Shown here: piece after piece, positions 23,469 to 31,497 of the stretch | How positions within the stretch are numbered: position 1 is the first letter of the stretch | Layout of the letters: each line of letters opens with the position of its first letter | Assembly: GCA_044361535.1 (NCBI GenBank) | Contig: JBIKIQ010000001.1 | Coordinates: 378,687 to 442,686, forward strand | From: UBA952 sp044361535 | Lineage (GTDB): Bacteria; Bacteroidota; Bacteroidia; Flavobacteriales_D; Crocinitomicaceae | Direction: 5' to 3' | DNA length: 64,000 nucleotides | Position numbers and translations under genes: made by a program | The notes under the pieces: model-generated | What the model saw: the letters and a program-made list of their open reading frames with translations, nothing else | Told to the model about the DNA's origin: nothing | The model's database searches: none

Positions 23469-24938
23469 TCACAATCCAAATCCTTTATAATCGCGTTGTC
23501 CAGATTCAGTTACAATCTCTAAAAGAATTCCTCTATTTACACCATTTAATTTAGTTGTTAGTTGTTCAACGGATTCAATAGGTTCATTATTCACTTTACT
23601 TATAACCATACCTTCAGTGAGACCGATAGATTTTAATTTTCCCGGTTGAATGGATTTGATTTTCACTCCGTAAGTAATATTAAGTTCTTTTTTCTCCTTG
23701 TCAGTAAGCTCCATAAAGGTGGCACCTAGGGCAGCATTTTTCGAAATTTCTTCTTTGGAAATTAGTTTTGTTTCTCCTTCTTTGTTACGTAGAATCAATT
23801 CTTTAATTTCCTCTTCCCCTTTTTTGGTTCGTACGGTTACGCTTACTTTATCTCCGGGTCTTCTTTTGCCAATTTCCTCTTGAAGACTTGCAACCGAATT
23901 AACTTCTTTCGTTCCGATTTTCAAAATTACATCTCCGTCCTTAAGACCGGCTTTATCCGCACTGCCATCTTCAATTACCTTTGCTACAAAAACACCTTTC
24001 GTGCTTGGTAAATTATTTTTCGTCTTAATTTCTTGGGTAATATCATTGATTTGAACACCTAGATAACCTCGTTGAACAATTCCATAATCAATTAGATCCC
24101 GCATTACTTTTTCAACAAGATTAACTGGTACAGCAAATGAATATCCGGAATAACTTCCTGTTTGAGATGCGATTGCTGTGTTGATACCAACCAGTTCTCC
24201 TTTGGTATTTACAAGAGCCCCTCCACTATTTCCTGGATTAACTGCGGCATCTGTCTGAATGAATGACTCAATAGGCAATACATCTTGTTTAGATCGATCT
24301 GATAATAAATTTATATTTCTTGCCTTTGCTGAAACAATACCTGCAGTTACTGTGGAAGTTAAATTAAATGGATTCCCAACTGCGAGTACCCATTCTCCAA
24401 CTTTTAAATCGTCGCTATTACCTAATGGAATAGGCTGAAATCCTGAACCTTCAATTTTAAGAATTGCAATGTCAGTTGACGGGTCTGTTCCAATTACTTT
24501 CGCTGAATATTTTGAATTGTCATTGAGTATAACTTCGATCTCACTTGCATTTTCAATGACATGATTGTTTGTCACAATATATCCTTCAGAAGAAACAATC
24601 ACCCCTGACCCAGAGCCAGAACCATATTGTTTAAATTCGCGACCTCCCGCGCCCGGTCCATAGAAAAACTCTTGAAAAATATCACGTTGAAATGAGGTTT
24701 GAACAACTTTTGTTGTTACGTGAACAACCGAATTGATCGTGTTTTCAGATGCTTGGATGAAATCAACAGGAGTACCTTGCATACTTGCAAAACGAGCGTT
24801 ATACTGTTTGTTTCCATCCAAAACCCTATCTGATAGCTTTGAATCATCGGAATAATAATTGATTGTTAAATAGGTTGCAAGCGGTAAAAGGCCTCCTATA
24901 AAACCTACCGCCAATTGTTTGATAATTGTAGTTTTCAT
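23469..24938 (-). CDS. Do/DegQ-type serine protease with two PDZ domains
   Basis: 489 aa periplasmic HtrA-family protease and chaperone. An N-terminal signal or anchor segment (about 8-26) precedes the trypsin-like domain with the full triad: His126 in TNNHVIE, Asp156 in STDIAILK and Ser238 in PGNSGGAL. A flexible Gly/Ser-rich segment (about 95-112) leads into it. PDZ1 covers about 275-375 (GYLGVQINDIT ... GVFVAKVIEDGSADKAGL) and PDZ2 about 395-489, shorter. It degrades misfolded envelope proteins, and neighbouring genes encode several exported proteins. A single-gene transcript is likely. Confidence 0.94.
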   Translation of the reverse strand: MKTTIIKQLAVGFIGGLLPLATYLTINYYSDDSKLSDRVLDGNKQYNARFASMQGTPVDFIQASENTINSVVHVTTKVVQTSFQRDIFQEFFYGPGAGGREFKQYGSGSGSGVIVSSEGYIVTNNHVIENASEIEVILNDNSKYSAKVIGTDPSTDIAILKIEGSGFQPIPLGNSDDLKVGEWVLAVGNPFNLTSTVTAGIVSAKARNINLLSDRSKQDVLPIESFIQTDAAVNPGNSGGALVNTKGELVGINTAIASQTGSYSGYSFAVPVNLVEKVMRDLIDYGIVQRGYLGVQINDITQEIKTKNNLPSTKGVFVAKVIEDGSADKAGLKDGDVILKIGTKEVNSVASLQEEIGKRRPGDKVSVTVRTKKGEEEIKELILRNKEGETKLISKEEISKNAALGATFMELTDKEKKELNITYGVKIKSIQPGKLKSIGLTEGMVISKVNNEPIESVEQLTTKLNGVNRGILLEIVTESGQRDYKGFGL

Positions 24939-25051
24939 AATTAACGATTTATAAAATTGTTTTACAATAATAACAGAAAGTAAAAATGGTTGTTATTCTA
25001 CCGCTGTTAAAGATTGTTAAGCAATATTCGTGCAATTCTTACTAAATAATG

Positions 25052-25059
25052 TACTTTTG
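25052..25059 (+). promoter_or_regulatory. -7 box of the dapF operon
   Basis: TACTTTTG fits TAnnTTTG and lies 7 bases before the ATG at 25067, giving a nearly leaderless transcript. The in-frame ATG at 25049 overlaps this box, which is why I choose 25067 as the start. No TTG at the right -33 distance was found. Confidence 0.45.
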
Positions 25060-25066
25060 TCAGACT

Positions 25067-25855
25067 ATGCGACATGTCACTTTTTACAAATATCAGGGAG
25101 CGGGAAATGACTTTATATTAGTCGATAATCGAAATGAAAATTACTCAAATATAGATATTAAATGTATTGTGCAATTATGTGATCGTCATTTTGGAATTGG
25201 TTCAGACGGCTTTATTTTTATTAATAAAAGTACTCAAGTAGATTTTGATATGCAATTTCATAATCCAGATGGATCTATGAGTTTTTGCGGAAATGGAGCG
25301 CGGTGTGCAGTGGCTTTTTATTCAAAATTAACAAATAGAATAGGGCAATTTTCTTTTTCAGCATTTGATGGAATTCATTCTACTGTGTTAGCAGAAAATG
25401 GCATGGTTCGACTAGAAATGAAAGATGTATCTGAAGTAATTGAGTATACTGCGGCAAGCTATGAATTATATACAGGATCACCACATTTAATTCTCTTTGA
25501 ATTAGACATTGAAAAAGTAAATGTTCACGAGGAAGGTTCAAAAATTAGATACTCAGAAAAGTATAACAAGGAAGGGATTAACGTGAATTTCGTGCAAATT
25601 CATGAAGTTAACCATATTTCAATTAGAACATACGAACGAGGAGTTGAAAATGAAACGTTAGCATGTGGCACTGGGATTACTGCAGCAGTTTTAGCATATG
25701 CAAAAAAGGTCAAAATGTCGGGAGAAAATCGAATAAAAGTAAATGCAAGGGGAGGTGAATTGTTTGTAGATTTTAAGGTTGAAGGTGATGTATTCACTCA
25801 GGTGGTTTTAGAAGGGCCTGCCTTGTTTGTATTCAAAGGAGAAATCGATGTATAG
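25067..25855 (+). CDS. dapF: Diaminopimelate epimerase
   Basis: 262 aa cofactor-free epimerase that converts LL- to meso-diaminopimelate for lysine and peptidoglycan synthesis. The two catalytic cysteines are in SFCGNGARCAV (first) and LACGTGITAAV (second), and the start motif 'FYKYQGAGNDFILVDN' is the family signature. It opens a run of closely packed plus-strand genes (dapF, unknown, GNAT, mltG, asparaginase, mannosidase) that all overlap or nearly touch. Confidence 0.95.
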   Translation: MRHVTFYKYQGAGNDFILVDNRNENYSNIDIKCIVQLCDRHFGIGSDGFIFINKSTQVDFDMQFHNPDGSMSFCGNGARCAVAFYSKLTNRIGQFSFSAFDGIHSTVLAENGMVRLEMKDVSEVIEYTAASYELYTGSPHLILFELDIEKVNVHEEGSKIRYSEKYNKEGINVNFVQIHEVNHISIRTYERGVENETLACGTGITAAVLAYAKKVKMSGENRIKVNARGGELFVDFKVEGDVFTQVVLEGPALFVFKGEIDV

Positions 25856-26351
25856 TTATCTTTTTGAGCAATATACTGTTGACAATCCAAAACTCAATTT
25901 CGATAACTTAGTGCTTTGGATTATTCATTCGGATAAAACACCCCCGCATGTTGGTATATCTAAAAATTATAAATTTTACAGTTTAAAAGCAACAGGAAGA
26001 GATTTTGGTTTGTTGACCAAAGATACACTGGCCTTATTGAAGAGGAAGAAAATTGAAGTGATAACATTGGAATTGAAAAATAAAGTTCATTTAAAAGATA
26101 TCGAAGTTTTATTTTCGAATTACTCGCAAGCAATTCCTAAAAAGGTTAGTTGTATCTCTCCTATACTTCAATGTCTCAATATTGATAAACCCATACTTTT
26201 GTATGATTTATTAAAATATTTGGCATCTCATAATTTAATTTCTGAGGTCAGTGTCTATAATTTTCAGCGAGAAACTTTGGCATTAGGAATTTATGATGAT
26301 AAAGATGTAGCATTAGAAATTGAAAAATTACAAGTTGATAAAAGGAAGTAA
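25848..26351 (+). CDS. Protein of unknown function in the dapF-mltG run
   Basis: 167 aa from the ATG at 25848, which has AAAGGAG eight bases upstream and overlaps the dapF stop by 8 bases; a TTG at 25827 is less likely. No signal peptide or membrane segment. The sequence is mixed alpha/beta with a stretch 'VLWIIHSDKTPPHVGISKNYKFYSLKATG' followed by KDTLALLKRKKIEVITLEL; I do not recognise the family. Position between dapF and mltG makes a role in cell-wall metabolism a reasonable guess, not more. Confidence 0.6.
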   Translation: MYSYLFEQYTVDNPKLNFDNLVLWIIHSDKTPPHVGISKNYKFYSLKATGRDFGLLTKDTLALLKRKKIEVITLELKNKVHLKDIEVLFSNYSQAIPKKVSCISPILQCLNIDKPILLYDLLKYLASHNLISEVSVYNFQRETLALGIYDDKDVALEIEKLQVDKRK

Positions 26352-26850
26352 AATACTATTACGTGCCGTTGAGCCAAGTGATGCTACCATGATTTATTTG
26401 TGGGAGAATGACATAGAAAATTGGAAATTCACTAATACGGACGCACCACTATCTATTTTTGAAATATATCAATTAATTGAAGAGCAACGTGTTGTAAGAG
26501 AATCTGGTCAATTGAGATTGATGATTGTTGAACAGACAACTGAATTAGTAGTTGGAGCGGTTGATTTGTATAATATCGATTTTAAAAATGGTTTTGGTAC
26601 TGTAGGAATTTTAATAGCTGAACATCAATATCGTCAAAAAGGATTTGCGCTTGAATCATTGCTGCTCTTGGCAGAATATGCCAAAAACCATCTCAATTTA
26701 TCAAATCTTAGTTGTGGTATTCAAGCATCAAATTGTGCGAGTCAGCGACTTTTTGAAAAAGCAGGATTTATAAGAATTGGTGTTCGAAAAAAATGGTTCC
26801 TAGTAGAAGGAATAAGAGTAGATGAGTATATTTATCAGTTTGAATTATGA
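26320..26850 (+). CDS. GNAT family N-acetyltransferase
   Basis: 176 aa acetyltransferase of the RimJ/RimL-like branch. The beginning 'LIKGSKILLRAVEPSDATMIYLWEND' is the usual start of this group; the acetyl-CoA-binding loop is EHQYRQKGFALESLLLLAEYA, and the end carries CGIQASNCASQRLFEKAGFIRIG. The start is a TTG at 26320 (overlapping the preceding gene by 32 bases) or a second TTG at 26335; no ATG fits. The substrate is not predictable. It overlaps mltG by 4 bases (ATGA). Confidence 0.85.
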   Translation: MKNYKLIKGSKILLRAVEPSDATMIYLWENDIENWKFTNTDAPLSIFEIYQLIEEQRVVRESGQLRLMIVEQTTELVVGAVDLYNIDFKNGFGTVGILIAEHQYRQKGFALESLLLLAEYAKNHLNLSNLSCGIQASNCASQRLFEKAGFIRIGVRKKWFLVEGIRVDEYIYQFEL

Positions 26851-27917
26851 AAAAACAACTTAAAATCAAATTACTTTTTAGCATTCCATTTATAGCGGTT
26901 TTACTTTTAGTTGTAAGTTGTGAATTACTTTCAGGCAGTAAGACTTTAAACACAAAAGAGGTGACATTAATTATTGAAACTAAATCAACAATTTCATCAC
27001 TTGCTGCCAAATTGAAAAAAAAGAAATTGATACAAGATGAATCCGAATTTATCGCTCAAGCAAAAGAGAAAGGGCTTACAGATCAAACATTAGCCTATGG
27101 AAAGTATAAGGTAAAACCCCAAACCAAGTTGAAGGATTTGATTTTTGGTATTACCAAGGATAAAAATGGAAATGGAAATACGGAAGAACTTGTTAATGTT
27201 AATATTTATAAATTCCGTGATATTAACCAATTAGCTTCAGAAGTTCAGAAAAGTATTGCGATTGACAGTGCTGAATTTGTTAACTACTTGCAATCTCCGA
27301 AAATAATAAAATCCTTGGGACTTAAGGATAAAAGGGAGTTAAGTGCTATTTTTATTCCAAATTCATATCGTATGTATTTTGACACGGATATTCCGTCATT
27401 CGTTCAAAAAATGAAACAGGAATTTGATACGTATTGGACAAAGGATAAACGAAACAAACTTAAATCTATTGGGCTTAATTCACCTGTTGAGGCTGTCATT
27501 TTAGCCAGTGTAGTTTATGCAGAACAAGGGAAGAACAAAGAAGAGTGGCCAATTATTTCAGCCCTTTATCTTAATCGATTGAAAAAGAATATGAAATTGC
27601 AGAGCGATCCTACTTTCAAATTTTGTTGGGGTGATGCATTAAATGGAACACAACGACTATTGGAAAAACATCGCAATATAGATTGTGAATACAATACTTA
27701 TAAAATTAATGGATTACCTCCTGGACCTATTTGTTTTGTTCCGACAGAAGTAATTGATGCCATAATAAATCCTGCTAAAGTGGATTATTTGTTCATGTGT
27801 GCTACACCAGATTATTCTGGTAAACACAATTTTGCAGTCTCAGATGTTGAACATGTAAAAAATGCAAAAATCTACCAATCTTGGATTGCAAATCAAGAAA
27901 AAAAACAAGGAAAGTAA
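26847..27917 (+). CDS. mltG: Endolytic peptidoglycan transglycosylase MltG (YceG-like)
   Basis: 356 aa. A single membrane-spanning N-terminal segment (about 8-26) is followed by a LysM-like region with low conservation and the YceG catalytic domain. The catalytic Glu is in the stretch ILASVVYAEQGK near residue 230; later conserved pieces are NRLKKNMKLQSDPTFKF, YNTYKINGLPPGPICFV and YLFMCATPDYSGKHNFA, all standard for MltG. It ends growing glycan strands in the inner membrane. It overlaps the GNAT gene by 4 and the asparaginase start by 1 base (TAATG). Confidence 0.92.
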   Translation: MKKQLKIKLLFSIPFIAVLLLVVSCELLSGSKTLNTKEVTLIIETKSTISSLAAKLKKKKLIQDESEFIAQAKEKGLTDQTLAYGKYKVKPQTKLKDLIFGITKDKNGNGNTEELVNVNIYKFRDINQLASEVQKSIAIDSAEFVNYLQSPKIIKSLGLKDKRELSAIFIPNSYRMYFDTDIPSFVQKMKQEFDTYWTKDKRNKLKSIGLNSPVEAVILASVVYAEQGKNKEEWPIISALYLNRLKKNMKLQSDPTFKFCWGDALNGTQRLLEKHRNIDCEYNTYKINGLPPGPICFVPTEVIDAIINPAKVDYLFMCATPDYSGKHNFAVSDVEHVKNAKIYQSWIANQEKKQGK

Positions 27918-28909
27918 TGAAAAGAAGAACCTTTTTTAGATTGGGATTAGCAACTGGTGCACTAACGGTAACTAGGAATATTTTTGGAAATAACATATAC
28001 GAGGAAAAATCGTATATAGGTAAAACCGATTCCCCAATTGTTTTGTCTACGTGGATTCATGGCTTGGAGGCAAATAGAGCAGCGTGGGAGGTTTTGAACA
28101 AGGGAGGAAAAGCCGTAGATGCTGTGGAAGCTGGAGTAAAAGTTACCGAATCAGATATTACAAATAGAAGTGTAGGAATTGGCGGTCGACCTGATAGAGA
28201 TGGACATGTAACACTGGATGCATGTATAATGGATGAACAATCACGATGTGGTTCGGTTGCTTTTTTGGAAGGGGTTGCACACCCGATCTCTGTTGCTCGG
28301 GCAATCATGGAGAAAACGCAACACGTGATGTTAGTTGGAGATGGAGCTAAAAAATTTGCATTGGAGCAAGGTTTTAAAACAATTAAAACTCCGCTTCCTG
28401 AAGTAAAAAAAGATTGGAAAAAATGGAAAGAGGAAAACAAAGATCTTTTTGTTAAACCAAGAATAAATCATGAAAATCATGATACAATTGGCATGATAGC
28501 CATGGATAAATTTGGGAATTTGAGTGGTGCATGTACAACAAGTGGGTGGGCATATAAAATGCATGGAAGAGTAGGGGATTCACCCATTATTGGCGCAGGA
28601 TTGTTTGTGGATAATGAAGTAGGAGCAGCAACCGCAAGTGGCCTGGGTGAAGCAATTATTCGAATAGCAGGAAGTCATACAGTAGTAGAATTAATGAGAC
28701 ATGGTTATTCTCCCCAAAAAGCATGTGAGGAAGCAGTAAATCGTATTATTTCCAAACACAAAGATTTGACAAATTTGCAATGTTGTTTTTTGGCTATTGA
28801 TAAAGATGGAAATGTAGGTGCTCACTCAGTCTATGCTGGTTTTAACTATGCTCTGAAAACAACTATTGAAGACAAAATGGTGGATTCAACCTTTGATCGC
28901 AATTGGTAA
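27917..28909 (+). CDS. N4-(beta-N-acetylglucosaminyl)-L-asparaginase, Tat-exported
   Basis: 330 aa Ntn-hydrolase that cleaves the GlcNAc-Asn bond of N-glycoproteins. The start ATG at 27917 gives MKRRTFFRLGLATGAL, a twin-arginine signal (RRTFFRLG). The propeptide-like alpha subunit begins with SPIVLSTW and has GGKAVDAVEAGV; autoproteolysis is expected between Asp and Thr in NHDTIGMIAMD, making Thr the nucleophile. GSVAFLEGV and the last part TASGLGEAIIR are also typical. It shares one base with mltG upstream and one with the mannosidase gene downstream, so it may act with the latter. Confidence 0.9.
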   Translation: MKRRTFFRLGLATGALTVTRNIFGNNIYEEKSYIGKTDSPIVLSTWIHGLEANRAAWEVLNKGGKAVDAVEAGVKVTESDITNRSVGIGGRPDRDGHVTLDACIMDEQSRCGSVAFLEGVAHPISVARAIMEKTQHVMLVGDGAKKFALEQGFKTIKTPLPEVKKDWKKWKEENKDLFVKPRINHENHDTIGMIAMDKFGNLSGACTTSGWAYKMHGRVGDSPIIGAGLFVDNEVGAATASGLGEAIIRIAGSHTVVELMRHGYSPQKACEEAVNRIISKHKDLTNLQCCFLAIDKDGNVGAHSVYAGFNYALKTTIEDKMVDSTFDRNW

Positions 28910-31422
28910 TGGCAAAGTTGGCTTTTAGCATCCTATTTTTTTTATTTATTAGTACTTTATGCTATAGCCAAAATGTTTTAGAGTGGCGTTTTTTTCATCC
29001 CACCAAGAAAATTTGGCAAACTTATCAAACACATGGTGCTATTCAGGAGAAGTTAATTCAATCAGGTGAGCTTCCACAACCATTTTTTGGAATAAATGAA
29101 GATAGATTCAATTGGATAGAAGATCAAACGTGGGAACTAGTTTCAGATACTATTTTTGGTGATTCAAATTCATCAAAAATGATAGATGTTCGTTTCCCAT
29201 CAATAGATACTTACGCCTCAATTTATTGGAATGATTCACTTGTTCTTTTGTCCGAAAATGCGTTCAGACCTTACGCGATTCAAGTTTTGGTAAAACCTAA
29301 TTCAATAAATAGAATTAAAGCAGTTTTTACTCCACCTATATCATATCACAAAACCCGATATGAAAAGGAGATTTTTCATTTTCCAGCTCCAAATGATCCA
29401 AATAAAATAGCTATTTCTAATCTCACAAGAAAACCACAATATCAATTTGGTTGGGATTGGACAGCACGAATGAATACAATTGGTTTTATGGAACCGGTTT
29501 TTTGGAATTATCAAAATCCGAATTCCATTGAAAAGTTTACCGTTCATACTAAAATCACCAATTCAGATGAAGCCCAAATAAATTATACGTTTTTGTTCAA
29601 TTCTTTAGTGGAAGAGTTGACACTTACTAGTCGACTTTTTGGAACGTTGATTTTAAAACCGAATGATACCATTGCTGAATGGAAAAATAGTTTGAAGAAC
29701 CCCAATTTATGGTGGCCAAATAGCCATGGGCAATCCTTTTTGTATTATGATACTATTCGAGTTTTTTCAAAAAGCGGACTTTTACATGATATGAGAGCAA
29801 TTCAGTTTGGCATTCGCAAATCAGAATTAATTCAGGAAAAGGACCAATGGGGAACGAGTTATATTTTAAAAATCAATGATAAACCCATTTTCTGTAAAGG
29901 AGCAAACCTAATTCCTCCGTCTGTATTTCCAAGTCAAATCACTGATTCTGTTTGGGAAGAACAAATTCAATTAATGAAAGAACAGAATTTTAATATGGTA
30001 CGCATTTGGGGTGGAGGTTTGTATCCAAGTGATTATTTTTTCAAACGATGTGATCAGGAAGGTATTATGATTTGGCAAGATTTTATGTTTGCGTGCGCCA
30101 TGTATCCTGCTGATTCATTGTTTTTGGAGAATGTCAAGGCTGAATTGAATTTTCAAATTCCGCGGATCGCATCCCATCCTTCTGTTGTTTTATTCAATGG
30201 GAATAATGAGGTAGATGTCGCTTGGAAAAATTGGGGACTACAGAAGCAATTTGAACTTACCCAAAGTGATTCGACCAAAATAGCAAAAGACTACCAACTG
30301 CTTTTTCAAGATAAAATACCTGCATGGGTAGCTGTTTTTACCGATATTCCCTACGTGCATACTTCACCCCTCAGTAATTGGGGATTAACAGAACGTTATA
30401 ATCATGGTTCGCAACATTATTGGGGAGTATGGCACGGGAATGATTCAATCGAGGATTTCTCTAAAAATATTGGCCGCTTTAACGCTGAGTTTGGTTTTCA
30501 AAGTTTCCCAGATTATACAACTTTATTGGAAATTGGAAAACCAGAATCATGGAGTTTAGATTCAGCAGGAATTAAAAAACACCAAAAAAGTTATATTGGA
30601 AATGGGAAGATATATTCAAACATTGTTGAGCGATTTTTTACAGAGCCAAGAAATTTTATGGAGTTCGTTTATTATTCTCAATTGATACAAGCAGATGCAA
30701 TGGAGAAGGCTGTTTCTGCTCATCGATTGAATGCCCCACGTTGTATGGGAACACTTTATTGGCAATTAAATGATTGTTATCCTGGTCCAACTTGGTCGAG
30801 TGTAGATTATTTGGGGAATCGTAAAATACTTCATTATCGAATGAAGGAGGTAATGAAATCCGTCACTGTCTGTCATGAGAAATCGAAGGTAGGTTTTCAA
30901 GTGAAAATGGTTTCAGATTTACCAGTTGATACATGGATTAGCTACGAAATTGAAGGAATTGCCGTTAGAGATAATGAATTCTTCAGAACAAAATTAGTTG
31001 TTGATTCGATTCAATTGAAGCATCTTGAAAATCAAGTTATTTTTGATAATCAACAATTAAAAACATTTTTTATTTCTAATTCGCTCGAGGGATTACAAAT
31101 TAATTGGACAATAAATGCTAAAAAATTGTCAAAAACAATCTGGTTAAATGATGTTCAAAAACAATCGGCAAAACAAAGAAAAGTCAAGTTGAAGATTAAA
31201 AAAATTGACAGACAAAAAAAGACGTTGATACTTACTATAAAATCAAAAGAAAGAATTGATCACTTTTGGATTTATTCCACTCGAAAAGGCATCCAATTTG
31301 AAGAAAATGACTTACAACTTTTTCCAGGTAAGAAAGAAATTAATGTTCATTTTCAAACTCTGCCTCGAAGACTTAATTTCAAATGGTTAGGTTTAGAAAC
31401 GTCTAAAGTTAAAGTCATTTAA
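28909..31422 (+). CDS. Exported beta-mannosidase, GH2 family
   Basis: 837 aa. Signal peptide (about 1-21, ending CYSQ), N-terminal sugar-binding domain beginning 'LEWRFFHPTKKIWQTYQTHG', an immunoglobulin-like GH2 domain and the TIM-barrel (about 320-640). The acid/base Glu is in LFNGNNEVDVAW and the nucleophile Glu in FNAEFGFQSFPD. A beta-sandwich region follows to the end. Retaining GH2 enzymes of this type remove beta-1,4-mannose, including the core mannose of N-glycans. It follows the asparaginase with a one-base overlap, a useful pairing for N-glycoprotein core breakdown. Confidence 0.88.
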   Translation: MAKLAFSILFFLFISTLCYSQNVLEWRFFHPTKKIWQTYQTHGAIQEKLIQSGELPQPFFGINEDRFNWIEDQTWELVSDTIFGDSNSSKMIDVRFPSIDTYASIYWNDSLVLLSENAFRPYAIQVLVKPNSINRIKAVFTPPISYHKTRYEKEIFHFPAPNDPNKIAISNLTRKPQYQFGWDWTARMNTIGFMEPVFWNYQNPNSIEKFTVHTKITNSDEAQINYTFLFNSLVEELTLTSRLFGTLILKPNDTIAEWKNSLKNPNLWWPNSHGQSFLYYDTIRVFSKSGLLHDMRAIQFGIRKSELIQEKDQWGTSYILKINDKPIFCKGANLIPPSVFPSQITDSVWEEQIQLMKEQNFNMVRIWGGGLYPSDYFFKRCDQEGIMIWQDFMFACAMYPADSLFLENVKAELNFQIPRIASHPSVVLFNGNNEVDVAWKNWGLQKQFELTQSDSTKIAKDYQLLFQDKIPAWVAVFTDIPYVHTSPLSNWGLTERYNHGSQHYWGVWHGNDSIEDFSKNIGRFNAEFGFQSFPDYTTLLEIGKPESWSLDSAGIKKHQKSYIGNGKIYSNIVERFFTEPRNFMEFVYYSQLIQADAMEKAVSAHRLNAPRCMGTLYWQLNDCYPGPTWSSVDYLGNRKILHYRMKEVMKSVTVCHEKSKVGFQVKMVSDLPVDTWISYEIEGIAVRDNEFFRTKLVVDSIQLKHLENQVIFDNQQLKTFFISNSLEGLQINWTINAKKLSKTIWLNDVQKQSAKQRKVKLKIKKIDRQKKTLILTIKSKERIDHFWIYSTRKGIQFEENDLQLFPGKKEINVHFQTLPRRLNFKWLGLETSKVKVI

Positions 31423-31497
31423 TACATAATGTAAAAAATACACTAAGGATTTTTACTAGATTTTTGTATCTTAGCAGTTAATTATATCGGCTGATTT

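Noticed and set aside
28057..28564. Minus-strand open frames inside the asparaginase gene
   Set aside because: Cys/Phe/Ser-rich products without family resemblance; they mirror a well-supported plus-strand gene.
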